From: Sphingomonas crocodyli
GTDB lineage: Bacteria; Pseudomonadota; Alphaproteobacteria; Sphingomonadales; Sphingomonadaceae
Assembly: GCF_004005865.1 (NCBI RefSeq)
Contig: NZ_SACN01000001.1
Coordinates: 744,001 to 808,000, forward strand
Reading direction: 5' to 3'
DNA length: 64,000 bases
Shown: positions 1 to 8,128 of the stretch, one piece after another
Numbering within the stretch: position 1 is the stretch's first letter
How the letters are laid out: each line of letters begins with the position of its first letter
Position numbers and translations under genes: made by a program
The notes under the pieces: generated by a model
Told to the model about the DNA's origin: nothing
Databases searched by the model: none
The model's input: only the letters and a program-made list of their open reading frames with translations

Positions 1-727
1 GCGACATCGCTTCTCGCTTAGAGATGATCTGTGGTCCTCGCCGCGGATCACCACCGACGAATGTGCGCGCCCAGCCATCAAGTCGGTATTCTATTCCCGA
101 CAGAGGCGTCATGGGCAGAGGGTGCCAAAGGAAGTTCTCGTAGGCGATCTGATGCGACAGCCACTCGCATAACGTGACCCGGTAGCAGCCTCGCTTTGCT
201 GCGATCGGCCGAGCTTCAACAAGCGGGACCTTCGGCCGAAAGTCCTCATCCCACCAGTTGTCGACGGTAATCAGGGTGTTGTTGAGGCGACTCATTGCTG
301 CAGTCGCGCTGCCGAAGCTGTCGCCACCCAACCCCAGGTCGATACACATCGTTTCAACGCTGATTTCGGCCTGATGGTAAAGCGCGCCCTTGTCGCCTTT
401 GAACGCAGATTGGCTGACGATATAATCGAGATAGGGCGCATCGCCGATAAGGGCGAGCGGCTCGAGGACAAACTGCGGCTCGAGCCGGAACTGCGCAGGC
501 TTCCTCTTTTCCCAACAACGAAACCAAGTGCTCCCGATCGGCTGCACAGACAGTACAGAAGTCCGGAGGAGGCCCCTGACACGAAGGAAATCCTTCTGCG
601 GATCGAAATCCGGGCGGCGACTAAATTCGCGCGCGCGCGGCTGGTGCTGATCCGAAGGGCGGAAGGGGTTCACTTGCCGAAAGTGGCTCGGGTCGCCAAA
701 CGGAAGATAAGGGCGGTAATCGGTCAC
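1..727 (-). CDS. Unrecognised protein of the integrated element, partial (runs off left edge)
   Basis: An open frame of 242 codons runs from a GTG at 727 to the left edge without a stop. The GTG overlaps the TGA of the primase-polymerase gene (GTGA, 724-727), so the two are probably translationally coupled. The reading is protein-like: it begins TDYRPYLPFGDPSHF and contains mixed charged and aromatic stretches such as YLDYIVSQSAFKGDK and ITVDNWWDEDF. I see no signal peptide or membrane segment, and I do not recognise the family. Its position directly after a primase-polymerase suggests a replication or mobilisation role for the element, for example an initiator protein, but that is inference only. 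The C-terminus is outside the window. Confidence 0.7.
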   Translation of the reverse strand, partial: MTDYRPYLPFGDPSHFRQVNPFRPSDQHQPRAREFSRRPDFDPQKDFLRVRGLLRTSVLSVQPIGSTWFRCWEKRKPAQFRLEPQFVLEPLALIGDAPYLDYIVSQSAFKGDKGALYHQAEISVETMCIDLGLGGDSFGSATAAMSRLNNTLITVDNWWDEDFRPKVPLVEARPIAAKRGCYRVTLCEWLSHQIAYENFLWHPLPMTPLSGIEYRLDGWARTFVGGDPRRGPQIISKREAMS

Positions 728-2094
728 TTCTCTTCTCCATCGGCTCGCGCGACAAGAAAAGTGAGATTGAGATGCTCATTTATATTGTTTGAATTTTCGT
801 TCTTGAAGTTAGACGATGCGCTTGCCTGATCGTCTCCCCCCACACCACTGGATATCCAGGCACCGGGGAATGATACCTTTTTCGCTTCGGCGACCGTGAA
901 CTCGACGCACGGCCGATATTCGGTGATGTGTCCGCGGCCCTTCCCATAGCGGTGCCGGGACCAGTAGCCCCGCGACACGAGCGTGGCGCGCACGCGCTTG
1001 ACATGCGGGATGGAATAGTCCGTCAGGCGAACTAGGGTCTCGACGCTTGCGAAGCAACCGCGATCGTCGCGGCAGAGGCAAAGCATAAGCTGCGAGATCT
1101 TGACCGCTGCGGGCGGCAGGAGCTCGACCGCCGTCTCCGGTTGGGACTTGGCGAACCAGCGGCCGAAGGCTGCAATGGTGTTGATCGCCTGCGCGAAGCT
1201 CTCGAAGCGGGGCTGATAGCGCAGCGTGCTGTCTCCGAAGCCACGAACGATATCACCGTCAGCCGCACGCTTGATCGTATAGCGTGCCTTTTCAAGCGCG
1301 TCCTCGAAGGCCCAAGACGTCGAGCCGCTACGCTTAGGGCGGCGCAGGTCGGCCTGAAGCTCGAACTCGCGCCACCCCAGCTCTGCGAGCTTGTGCACGT
1401 CATCAATGCCCTGCTGCCAAATGGCAAAGATGATGTCGCGAAGCAGCTTGTCGCGTCCGTCCGCAACGAGGCAATTGATCGGCTTGTTGTTCTCGCTCTC
1501 CGTCGCCACCGTCATCGTCTCGAGACGTGCCTTAAGGCGCTTCTGAAGGCGTTTGACGTTGGCAGACGTGATCAGGGCCAGCTCAGCGTGCTTGGTATCG
1601 AGAGGGCTGCGGCCGCACCAGTAATAAGGTTTACCGGTGAGGGGATGGATGCCGAAGCAAACGACATACGATCCGGCGCCAAGAATGTCGTACCCATCAC
1701 CGTGGGCGGTGGCAATTTTCTCGGAGGCGCGAAAGAAGAGAGCCCGCCGCGGCCAACGACCGATCCGCACGAGTGGCTCGCCAGCAACTTCCTCGCGCAC
1801 GATCGCTTCGAGGCGCGCAGCTTCGGCCTCATCTTCGACGTCGATATCGATCGCAATGACGTCGCCGCACACGATGGCCACGCCAAAATATGCGAAGCGA
1901 TTCGCCTCGTGCAGCACCGCCTCACGCGAGCGATGCCGCCGCTTAGGGTCGTTCCATCCTTTGAGCGCCGCCTGCTTCCCGCCGTCCTTGATCGGCAGCA
2001 GGCCGGTGTACTCGTTATCGAGAAGGGCATCGACCACGGCGTAATACTGCGTCGGTGGATTTGGCCGATCGAGAAATCCGGTTTCAGGCGACAT
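724..2094 (-). CDS. Bifunctional primase-polymerase (AEP-type) with C-terminal winged helix
   Basis: About 456 residues. The N-terminal third resembles the Prim-Pol (archaeo-eukaryotic primase) domain found in phages, plasmids and integrative elements. An acidic metal-binding motif AIDIDVED sits near residues 81-88, a basic stretch RWPRRALFFR near 113-122, and the G-SYVVCFGIHP segment near 141-151 carries the expected histidine. The C-terminal part around residues 340-400 looks like a winged helix. Start: the ATG at 2094 has a good ribosome site (GAGGGAGG) just upstream; an in-frame ATG at 2121 would extend it by nine residues. It overlaps the preceding HTH gene by 11 bases and the following gene by GTGA, so it is the middle of a replication operon. 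Likely role is priming of element DNA replication after excision. Confidence 0.8.
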   Translation of the reverse strand: MSPETGFLDRPNPPTQYYAVVDALLDNEYTGLLPIKDGGKQAALKGWNDPKRRHRSREAVLHEANRFAYFGVAIVCGDVIAIDIDVEDEAEAARLEAIVREEVAGEPLVRIGRWPRRALFFRASEKIATAHGDGYDILGAGSYVVCFGIHPLTGKPYYWCGRSPLDTKHAELALITSANVKRLQKRLKARLETMTVATESENNKPINCLVADGRDKLLRDIIFAIWQQGIDDVHKLAELGWREFELQADLRRPKRSGSTSWAFEDALEKARYTIKRAADGDIVRGFGDSTLRYQPRFESFAQAINTIAAFGRWFAKSQPETAVELLPPAAVKISQLMLCLCRDDRGCFASVETLVRLTDYSIPHVKRVRATLVSRGYWSRHRYGKGRGHITEYRPCVEFTVAEAKKVSFPGAWISSGVGGDDQASASSNFKNENSNNINEHLNLTFLVARADGEEK

Positions 2095-2365
2095 CGCAGC
2101 CTCCCTCATCCGACCGATCACGCTGCTCGTCCGCGCCTACCTCGATCAGCCATTGGGCTACCGACGCAGGCCGGTACATATAGTACCGACCCACCTTGAG
2201 GTGCTGCGGCCCGTTGCCGGCGCGGCGCAGGGCCGCGAGTTTTTTGGCGGTTACACCGAAAACCTGCTCCACCTCGGTAGGCGACAGCACTATTTCTCGA
2301 ACCCGGAACGGGACGGGCGCGCCGGTAACGCTGGCGCAGCGCGAGAAAGCCGACCGGTTAGCCAT
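2084..2365 (-). CDS. Small HTH (excisionase/MerR-like) DNA-binding protein
   Basis: A 93-residue protein starting MANRSAFSR. The middle holds a helix-turn-helix of the MerR/excisionase type: SPTEVEQVFGVTAKKLAALRRAG followed by a wing-like segment LKVGRYYMYRPASVAQWL. The start ATG at 2365 overlaps the stop of the upstream HTH gene (2358), and its own end overlaps the primase start, so three or four genes are translated as a chain. An upstream in-frame start at 2503 would add a low-quality serine/arginine-rich extension that is only a shadow of the neighbour. Small proteins of this class act as excisionases or as regulators of element genes; which applies here cannot be told from sequence. Confidence 0.75.
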   Translation of the reverse strand: MANRSAFSRCASVTGAPVPFRVREIVLSPTEVEQVFGVTAKKLAALRRAGNGPQHLKVGRYYMYRPASVAQWLIEVGADEQRDRSDEGGCDVA

Positions 2366-2612
2366 CGATCGAACCTTCGCGAAGCAGGCTCTCGACGCTG
2401 GCGGTCGTGATGAGGGACCGCCGGCCCACCTTGCGAAGCTCGAGTTGCCCGTCCTTGACGAGCGCATAGACCGTGGTCCTCGAGATGCCCAATGCGAGGA
2501 CAACCTCGTAGATCGACAGGGCTAAACGACTGTCCAGCAAACGCTGCGTGGTGGTGCGATTCTTGGCCGCATCGAGCGTGAGCTCAAAGGCCGTTTTACC
2601 AACTTCCTGCAT
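2358..2612 (-). CDS. Excisionase-family HTH protein
   Basis: An 84-residue protein. Residues about 32-60 (LSIYEVVLALGISRTTVYALVKDG) form a clear helix-turn-helix followed by LRKVGRRSLITTASVESLL, the typical pattern of helix-turn-helix domain 17 proteins (excisionase family): helix, turn, wing, then a helix that ends in a leucine pair. It is the first gene of the replication operon, separated by 80 bp from the upstream unknown gene. Likely roles are controlling excision (Xis, working with the integrase at 3657-4871) or repressing the operon. Two such proteins in tandem is a common arrangement in P4-like satellites and integrative elements. Confidence 0.8.
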   Translation of the reverse strand: MQEVGKTAFELTLDAAKNRTTTQRLLDSRLALSIYEVVLALGISRTTVYALVKDGQLELRKVGRRSLITTASVESLLREGSIDG

Positions 2613-2692
2613 TGAAGTTCTCCGACGTTCGGGATTGAACGTCGGGATGATGCCAGACTCCGCTTATCGCCCCTGGCTTCTTGGCTATTTCC

Positions 2693-3358
2693 TTATAAAT
2701 CAGTGTTATAGGTTCGAGGATCCACCTTCTCCATATGATCATAGATCTCTGCGAGCAGCAGGCGAAGTTTGGCGAACGAGGGGCGATTATGCGGATCCAT
2801 TTTAGCCCTGATAGAATCAGCAGCAGCACGGATGCTCACTCTGTCCGGCGTGCTACCTTTGCTTGGCGGAGCAAAATGCCACTGAGCTACGATATGCTTC
2901 GACAGTTCGTGCCAAAAGTGCCCTACCGCACTGCCGCTGACATGGGTCCGTTCTAGTAAAAGGCTACCGAGACTCCCGCGTGAGAAGCAAACGTCGCCAA
3001 AAACTGTGAGGTAGGGTCTCTCCTGCACGCCACTTAGTTCGGCGAGAAATCTAGAGTGTTCATCTATGTATTCAGTTATAATCGTGTTTTCTGTCCAGCG
3101 ATAGCCATTGTCCGATATCGCCATACTGGCAATTTGTTGCCAGTCATAAAAAGGGATGAAACCCGCTTGCTTCTGAATAACTGGCGCGAAGTCACGTTCA
3201 TCTGCCTCAGCATGAGACCATCCGAAGCGCACTCCGACTTCGTGACCGGTCGAATACGCTAGCAGCATCTTTGAGGCTGCTTCAAGTGAACATTCGAAGC
3301 GATCCGAGACAATATACACAGCGTCAGAGATCAAAATCCATTCTTTATCTGAGCGCAT
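2693..3358 (-). CDS. Unknown protein, low-GC element cargo
   Basis: A 221-residue open frame with clearly lower GC than the rest of the window and protein-like composition (many aromatic residues, for example WTENTIITEYIDEHSRF and GHFWHELSKHIVAQWHF). No signal peptide, transmembrane segment or familiar catalytic motif is visible, and I do not recognise the family. It lies alone on the same strand between the integrase and the HTH operon, with 298 bp of noncoding DNA upstream. Genes in this position of integrative elements are often accessory cargo such as defence or toxin functions. Nothing in the sequence itself shows such a function. Confidence 0.6.
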   Translation of the reverse strand: MRSDKEWILISDAVYIVSDRFECSLEAASKMLLAYSTGHEVGVRFGWSHAEADERDFAPVIQKQAGFIPFYDWQQIASMAISDNGYRWTENTIITEYIDEHSRFLAELSGVQERPYLTVFGDVCFSRGSLGSLLLERTHVSGSAVGHFWHELSKHIVAQWHFAPPSKGSTPDRVSIRAAADSIRAKMDPHNRPSFAKLRLLLAEIYDHMEKVDPRTYNTDL

Positions 3359-3656
3359 TATTATATCAGACCCCTAGTTTGCGATTTAAGTGATCCCGTA
3401 GATGGATAAATTTGGACCCCGGCCGCCGTAGTTTTTTCCAATTATTCTGGAATCGTAAAGCCTATGCAGGATTAGCTCAGAAGAGTCTTTGATCGTCAGA
3501 CCTTTCGCACAGTCTCGCCGCCGTAGCACGGCCAGTCACCTGCTAAATGGTTTCCTTGTCCGGGCCGGCCAGGCGCAAAATGGTCGTGGTGCTATGTCGA
3601 ACAGAGAGGGCTTGCCGAGCATTTCGGCCTCATATCGACGGCGATTTTTCTCAGGA
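3359..3656. other. Noncoding stretch inside the element
   Basis: This holds the promoter side of the low-GC gene (minus strand) and the 3' flank of the integrase gene. Short open frames here are not convincing. I see no strong hairpin with a T-run, no tRNA and no repeat array. Confidence 0.5.
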
Positions 3657-4871
3657 TCAATCAACCTCAGCCAGCGGCAACGCAGAAGCACCGCTCTCCA
3701 AATAGGCCGACCAGGAGTTCATTATCTCCCGCCGGCGTTCGATCGCTGTTCCCCGACGATAAGCGCGCTCTGCCTTATTGCTGATCGTGTGGGCGAGGGC
3801 CTGCTCGACAATCTCTCTAGGATAGTTGGTGGCGTCGCCAGCCCAATCCCTGAACGTGGAGCGAAATCCGTGGGTGGTGATCCCGCCATGCCCCATGCGG
3901 CGCAATAACATTGCCATCGCCATGTTGCTGCGCGCCGCCCCCGCGACGTGAAATATGAGGTCGCCCATCGCCGGCTTCGCAGGTCGCAAGTCGAGCAGTA
4001 TTTTGCAGGCGCGTTCAGACAGAGGGACCACATGCTCTGCGCCAGCCTTCATTCTCGTGGCTGGCACGAGCCATAGTCTCGCATCGAGATCTACCTCGCC
4101 CCAGGTGGCGCCTAAGGCTTCGCCGCTTCGGGCCGCGGTCAGAATTACGAATTCTAAGCACCGCGCGGCCTGGGCTGGCCGCGCGCGCAGTTCTCGCATA
4201 AACGCTGGGGCTTCGCGCCAAGGCAACGCTGCATGATGCCCTCGTTGGAGCTTTGACTGGCTTGGAAGCAGGAGTTCCAAATGCCCACGCCATGCTGCTG
4301 GGTTCAGCTCATCCCTGCTTCGGAATCCGCGGGCCTTCGCCGCGTCGAGGATCTTCTCGATACGCGCTCGTAAGCGCCTCGCTGTTTCTGCCTTCGAAAG
4401 CCAGATCGGTTTCAGAACCGCCAGAACATTGTCGGTCGATATCTCGTTCACCAGACGATCGTGCAGAATTCCTGCGTGATCACGGAGGGTGCTTCGCCAC
4501 TGTTGGCGATGGACTGCACTCTTCCAACCCGCCTCGACGCTAGAGATATAATCCTCAGCAAACTTGCCGAATTTTGGTGTCGCGCATTCAGTCTTCGCCT
4601 TCATCGACGTGATGACGACGCGCGGGTCTTTACCGAGGGCTGCCGCTTCGCGCATGTCCGATGCTATCTGTCGAGCCGCCGCAAGGCTCACTGATGCGAG
4701 CCCGCCCAACCCTATCTCGACACGTTTCTGCGCCGTGCCGGTCATAAAAACCCAAGACCGAGCGCCCTTTGCTGTGACCCGAAAATACAGCCCGCCACCA
4801 TCTGCATGCCGGCCCGGCATTTTCAGTGCGGCGACACCGCGAGCCGTAAGCCGATTGAGGCCGCGTGACAT
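3657..4871 (-). CDS. P4-type tyrosine integrase
   Basis: A 404-residue site-specific recombinase. The N-terminal part (about 1-90) is the DUF4102-like arm-binding domain with the usual ADGGGLYFRV motif. The catalytic domain shows R248 (TAARSGE), a basic beta-hairpin around K275, H334 and R337 (HGFRSTFRDW), H361 (LAHTIS) and the nucleophile Y371 (AERAYRR). All expected residues are present, so the enzyme appears intact. The gene reads away from the tRNA-Ser attachment fragment at 5070-5093, which is the usual arrangement, and three 12-bp direct repeats lie between the start codon and the attachment site. It inserts and excises the element at a tRNA-Ser 3' end. Confidence 0.95.
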   Translation of the reverse strand: MSRGLNRLTARGVAALKMPGRHADGGGLYFRVTAKGARSWVFMTGTAQKRVEIGLGGLASVSLAAARQIASDMREAAALGKDPRVVITSMKAKTECATPKFGKFAEDYISSVEAGWKSAVHRQQWRSTLRDHAGILHDRLVNEISTDNVLAVLKPIWLSKAETARRLRARIEKILDAAKARGFRSRDELNPAAWRGHLELLLPSQSKLQRGHHAALPWREAPAFMRELRARPAQAARCLEFVILTAARSGEALGATWGEVDLDARLWLVPATRMKAGAEHVVPLSERACKILLDLRPAKPAMGDLIFHVAGAARSNMAMAMLLRRMGHGGITTHGFRSTFRDWAGDATNYPREIVEQALAHTISNKAERAYRRGTAIERRREIMNSWSAYLESGASALPLAEVD

Positions 4872-4902
4872 TTAGAGCTCCCAGGGGTTGAGTTCGTAAT
4901 CC

Positions 4903-4938
4903 GATGCCCATTTTGATGCCCACTTTGATGCCCACTTT
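4903..4938. repeat. Three tandem 12-bp repeats, candidate integrase arm sites
   Basis: GATGCCCATTTT is followed by two copies of GATGCCCACTTT with no spacer, 31 bp upstream of the integrase start. Position and regular spacing of about one helical turn suggest arm-type binding sites for the integrase or an excisionase; this is inference from location. Confidence 0.55.
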
Positions 4939-5069
4939 CAACATGGCTTTGGGCGGATTTAGGCGAACGTCGGCAGACCGTTCCTATTGGAGAGAATCTA
5001 TTTAAGGTACTGTTTAAAATGACATTTTTGAACGATCGTGAACATTCACGCGCGACCGCGAACAATGGA

Positions 5070-5093
5070 GTTCGAATCCCTCCCGCTCCGCCA
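5070..5093 (+). repeat. Attachment site: 3' end of a tRNA-Ser gene
   Basis: The 24 bp from GTTCGAATCC to GCTCCGCCA match the T-loop, T-stem 3' arm, acceptor 3' arm, discriminator G and CCA of a serine-type tRNA. The bases just upstream do not form the matching T-stem 5' arm or any tRNA body, so this is only a tail duplicated by integration. The complete tRNA should lie at the left end of the element, outside the window. The site is 199 bp upstream of the integrase gene. Confidence 0.75.
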
Positions 5094-5700
5094 CTTTCTT
5101 TATAAAATCCTTTTTATTGAATAACTTGCCTGTTTTGGCGATGCAAATTTCATCGTTCCTTTTCAACAACTTGTGAAAATCGGTAAAAATCGAGTGTGGG
5201 GCTGGGGTGTGGGGCTCAGCGATAGATTTAATCTAAGTCGTTGATAGAGTTTAGATTAACGAAGTTGGATTGGCGGACTATCTGGGATTCGGACGTCGTC
5301 CGCGATTGACCGCCATTTTTCGCCTGCATATGCAGACGACCGAAAAATCATTCCGGGGTCGATTTTCAATCGTTCAACAAAGGGGCGAATAGTCACTTGT
5401 TTGCCTAGGTTGGCCGAGTGACCGCCCCGGCCTCAAATCGACCATTATTGACGATCGTTCTCCATAAGCAGGCGATCCACATCTTGGCTTCTCAGGACTA
5501 CTGAGTATCGCTGGGTTGGCTGGAAAGGGAGATGCCACTCCTGGAGATCACCATTCGCATAAATGATGAAGAACAACTTCAGTCTGCGTGGTGAGAAGAT
5601 GAAAATTACTTATACTATGATGGAAGCTTGACCGAATTTGCGGGCCTCGGTGCCGAGCTGGCTGCGGTTGCGATTATCCAGACGCCCGATAGCTCGATTT
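5094..5700. other. Region without a convincing gene, bordering the element
   Basis: AT-richer than the flanks. It contains a perfect 9-bp inverted repeat TTAATCTAA (5229-5237) and TTAGATTAA (5252-5260) with a 14-base loop, and a direct repeat GTGTGGGGCT at 5194-5203 and 5207-5216. A 19-codon frame at 5532-5591 with a purine-rich sequence before its ATG (MPLLEITIRINDEEQ) may be a gene remnant. The stretch may be scar DNA from earlier insertions at the same tRNA; no complete gene is visible. Confidence 0.4.
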
Positions 5701-7011
5701 CTAACGCTGAGCGGACAAGGCACGCGTCGGCGCGACCCGCCAGATTGTGTTTGAAAGATCGTCGGCGACGAGCAGCGCTGCCCCGACCGGATCATATCGG
5801 ACGCCGACGGGGCGGCCGCGTGCATGGCCGTCCTTGAGGAAGCCGGTGAGGATATCCCGCGGCTTTCCCGAAGGCCGCCCGTTCACGAACGGCACCCACA
5901 CGACCTTGTATCCCGACAGATCCTGACGGTTCCAACTTCCATGCTCGCCGACGAACGCGCCGTTGGTGAACTGGCCGAGGCCGTCGCCGGTCACGAAGCT
6001 GAGTCCGAGAGCCGCGACATGCGATCCGAGCGCATAGTCCGGGCGGATCGCCCTTGCGACCATGTCGGGTTTTTGCGGATGAACGCGCGGGTCCGCATGC
6101 TGGCCCCAATAGCTGTAGGGCCAGCCGTAAAAGCCGCCATCACGGATCGAGCTGAGATAATCGGGCACAAGCTGCGGCCCTAGTTCATCGCGCTCGTTGG
6201 CGACGGCCCAAAGCGCGTTCGTCTGGGGCTCGATCGCAAGCGCCGTTGGGTTGCGCACGCCCGTCGCGAAGGTGCGACGAGCGCCCGTGACCCGATCGAT
6301 CTCCCAGATGACGGCACGATCTTCCTCGACCGCCATGCCACGTTCGCCGACATTGCTGTTCGAGCCGATGCCCACATAAAGCTTCGTGCCGTCGGCGCTT
6401 GCGGCGAGCGCCTTTGTCCAGTGATGGTTGATCCGCGAAGGGAGCTTGGTGACCCCGATGCCCGGTGTCGTGATCCGCGTTTCGCCATCGCGATAGGGAA
6501 AGCGCAGCAGTGCATCCTGATTGGCGACGTAGATCTGGCCATCGACGAAGGCGAGGCCGTAGGGCGCGTTGAGGCCGTCGATGAAGACCGTCCGAAGCTC
6601 AGCCCTGCCGTCTCCATCGCGATCGCGGAGCAGGGTGATGCGGTTTCCGCCTTTCACGTCTGTCTTGCCGCGCGCCTTGATCAGACCTGCAATCACGTCC
6701 TTGGGGCGAAGCGCCGGCGCCGACTTGCCCGAGCCTTCCGCCACGAGGATGTCCCCGTTGGGCAGCACCAGGAGCTGGCGCGGCACCTTAAGGCCGGTCG
6801 CCAGCGCGGTGACCGTGAACCCCTCCGGCGCCTCCGGCTTCTCGTCGCCCCAGCCGATCGGGGTTGCGATCTTCATGGGCGGCAGCAGCGTCTGGCGCTG
6901 TTCCGGCAAATCGGGATTAGCTCCCTCCTGATCGATACCCGGACGGCTCCCGCCACAGGCGGTGAGGGAGAAGGCAACCGCGGTGGCGGTCATGACGATA
7001 CGGAACGGCAT
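5701..7011 (-). CDS. PQQ-dependent sugar dehydrogenase (sorbosone dehydrogenase family) lipoprotein
   Basis: A 436-residue protein with a lipoprotein signal (SLTACGG, lipid-carrying C19), so it is probably anchored in the periplasm. The rest follows the soluble glucose/sorbosone dehydrogenase beta-propeller pattern: PRQLLVLPNGDILVAE, NRITLLRDRDGDG, APYGLAFVDGQIYVAN, INHHWTKALA, GVRNPTALAIEP, DGGFYGWPYSYWG and GEHGSWNR. Members oxidise aldoses or related sugars with PQQ and pass electrons to the respiratory chain; the real substrate is unknown. A GTG at 7014 is an alternative start. The gene is coupled to the upstream DUF2231 membrane protein, a pairing that suggests a membrane partner for the dehydrogenase. 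Confidence 0.85.
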   Translation of the reverse strand: MPFRIVMTATAVAFSLTACGGSRPGIDQEGANPDLPEQRQTLLPPMKIATPIGWGDEKPEAPEGFTVTALATGLKVPRQLLVLPNGDILVAEGSGKSAPALRPKDVIAGLIKARGKTDVKGGNRITLLRDRDGDGRAELRTVFIDGLNAPYGLAFVDGQIYVANQDALLRFPYRDGETRITTPGIGVTKLPSRINHHWTKALAASADGTKLYVGIGSNSNVGERGMAVEEDRAVIWEIDRVTGARRTFATGVRNPTALAIEPQTNALWAVANERDELGPQLVPDYLSSIRDGGFYGWPYSYWGQHADPRVHPQKPDMVARAIRPDYALGSHVAALGLSFVTGDGLGQFTNGAFVGEHGSWNRQDLSGYKVVWVPFVNGRPSGKPRDILTGFLKDGHARGRPVGVRYDPVGAALLVADDLSNTIWRVAPTRALSAQR

Positions 7012-7466
7012 CACAGGCTCCTCCAGCCGCTATGCGCGATCCAGCCGGCGGCAATGGCGAGGGCTGCGCTGACGATCGACAGCAGGAGGCCGGTCGTACC
7101 GACCGAACTCCAGCCATCATGGCTGTGCTGGAAAGCGTTGATCAGACCCGCGATCCACATCACCGCCAGAAGCAAGGCGTAGAGGCCAGCGCGGCCGCGC
7201 ACGCGATCACGGCGCAAGCGGAAGGCTTCGATCAGCGCCCATAATAGGACGAACCCACCCATCAACAGCGCGCCCGCGTTGAGCCAGGCGGCGAAATTGG
7301 TCCATTGGATTTCGGCGCTCTGCAGATAGGCGATGTCGGCCAGAAGGGCGCCCGTGAACAAAGCTATCGGGAAGGCCAGCAGCAGTGCGTGCAGCGGATG
7401 GAGCGGCGGTCGGGCCGCTGGCGGGGTGGCGAGCAAATCCTGTCTCCGGAAAGGCGTGACCGCCAT
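7011..7466 (-). CDS. DUF2231 four-helix membrane protein
   Basis: About 151 residues with four hydrophobic segments (LHALLLAFPIALFTGALLAD, LNAGALLMGGFVLLWALIEA, GLYALLLAVMWIAGLINAF, TTGLLLSIVSAALAIAAGW). The HPLHALLLAFPIALF opening and the HDGW motif are typical of DUF2231 proteins, inner-membrane proteins often found next to periplasmic redox enzymes. The stop overlaps the start of the PQQ dehydrogenase gene, so both are one operon. The start is uncertain: ATG 7466 is preferred over a GTG at 7499, and neither has a good ribosome site. Function is not known; electron transfer or anchoring for the dehydrogenase is a guess from context. Confidence 0.75.
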   Translation of the reverse strand: MAVTPFRRQDLLATPPAARPPLHPLHALLLAFPIALFTGALLADIAYLQSAEIQWTNFAAWLNAGALLMGGFVLLWALIEAFRLRRDRVRGRAGLYALLLAVMWIAGLINAFQHSHDGWSSVGTTGLLLSIVSAALAIAAGWIAHSGWRSL

Positions 7467-7582
7467 CGAATGCACAGGAACCACAGACGGTTCCTGCACA
7501 ATCGAACGGTGGGCTGCGGACCTTCAAGCAATCCTGAGAGTTTGCCTTGATCACTTTCCTGCGCCCAGAGAGGTCTTGCGAT

Positions 7583-8026
7583 ATGTTGCGTTCCATTCTG
7601 ATCGGTCTCGTTGCAGGCCAGCGCGCCATGACGCCTTTGGCGCTTGTCACGCAGGCGGCGCGGAAGGGTGATCTGCCGGCCGATCCGCCGGGCGGTGCCT
7701 TGCTTGCCAATCCGATCATCGGCGCGAGTGCGCACCTGTTGGCTGCAGCCGAAATGGCGGGCGACAAGATGAAGACCGCTCCCGATCGGACCGTTGCCCT
7801 CGGCCTGATTGCACGGTCGCTGACGTCGGGTTTCGCTGGCGCGGCACTTGCGCCGAAGGGCGAACGGAAGGGGGCGGCCCTGCTTGCCGTGGCGACGGCG
7901 CTAGCCTCGTCTCACGTCGGATTGGCACTGCGCCTTCGGGCGATGCAATCTTTCGGGCAGACGCCTACCGGGCTGGTCGAGGACGGCCTCGTACTGGCGG
8001 CAGGTCGTGCGATCATCGCGCGTTAG
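7583..8026 (+). CDS. DUF4126-like small membrane protein
   Basis: 147 residues from ATG 7583, preceded by AGAGAGG. The N-terminus LRSILIGLVAGQRAMTPLALV and later glycine/alanine-rich hydrophobic segments match the DUF4126 family of small inner-membrane proteins of unknown role (motif GxxxGxRAxxPL). It is divergent from the DUF2231 gene with a 116-bp shared intergenic region, and stands 100 bp before the oxidase operon. An upstream in-frame start at 7547 exists but lacks a ribosome site. Confidence 0.7.
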   Translation: MLRSILIGLVAGQRAMTPLALVTQAARKGDLPADPPGGALLANPIIGASAHLLAAAEMAGDKMKTAPDRTVALGLIARSLTSGFAGAALAPKGERKGAALLAVATALASSHVGLALRLRAMQSFGQTPTGLVEDGLVLAAGRAIIAR

Positions 8027-8128
8027 GCACACGCCGCGCCTTGTTACGATACGGCAATAATTGAACCCGATCCGCTCTGGCGGGTTGCCCCCTCCATCGA
8101 AGATGACGAAGGGGGATGGCCCGCGGGC

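Noticed and set aside
5070..5093. A complete tRNA-Ser gene
   Set aside because: No matching 5' acceptor arm, D-arm or anticodon arm lies upstream; only the 3' tail is present.
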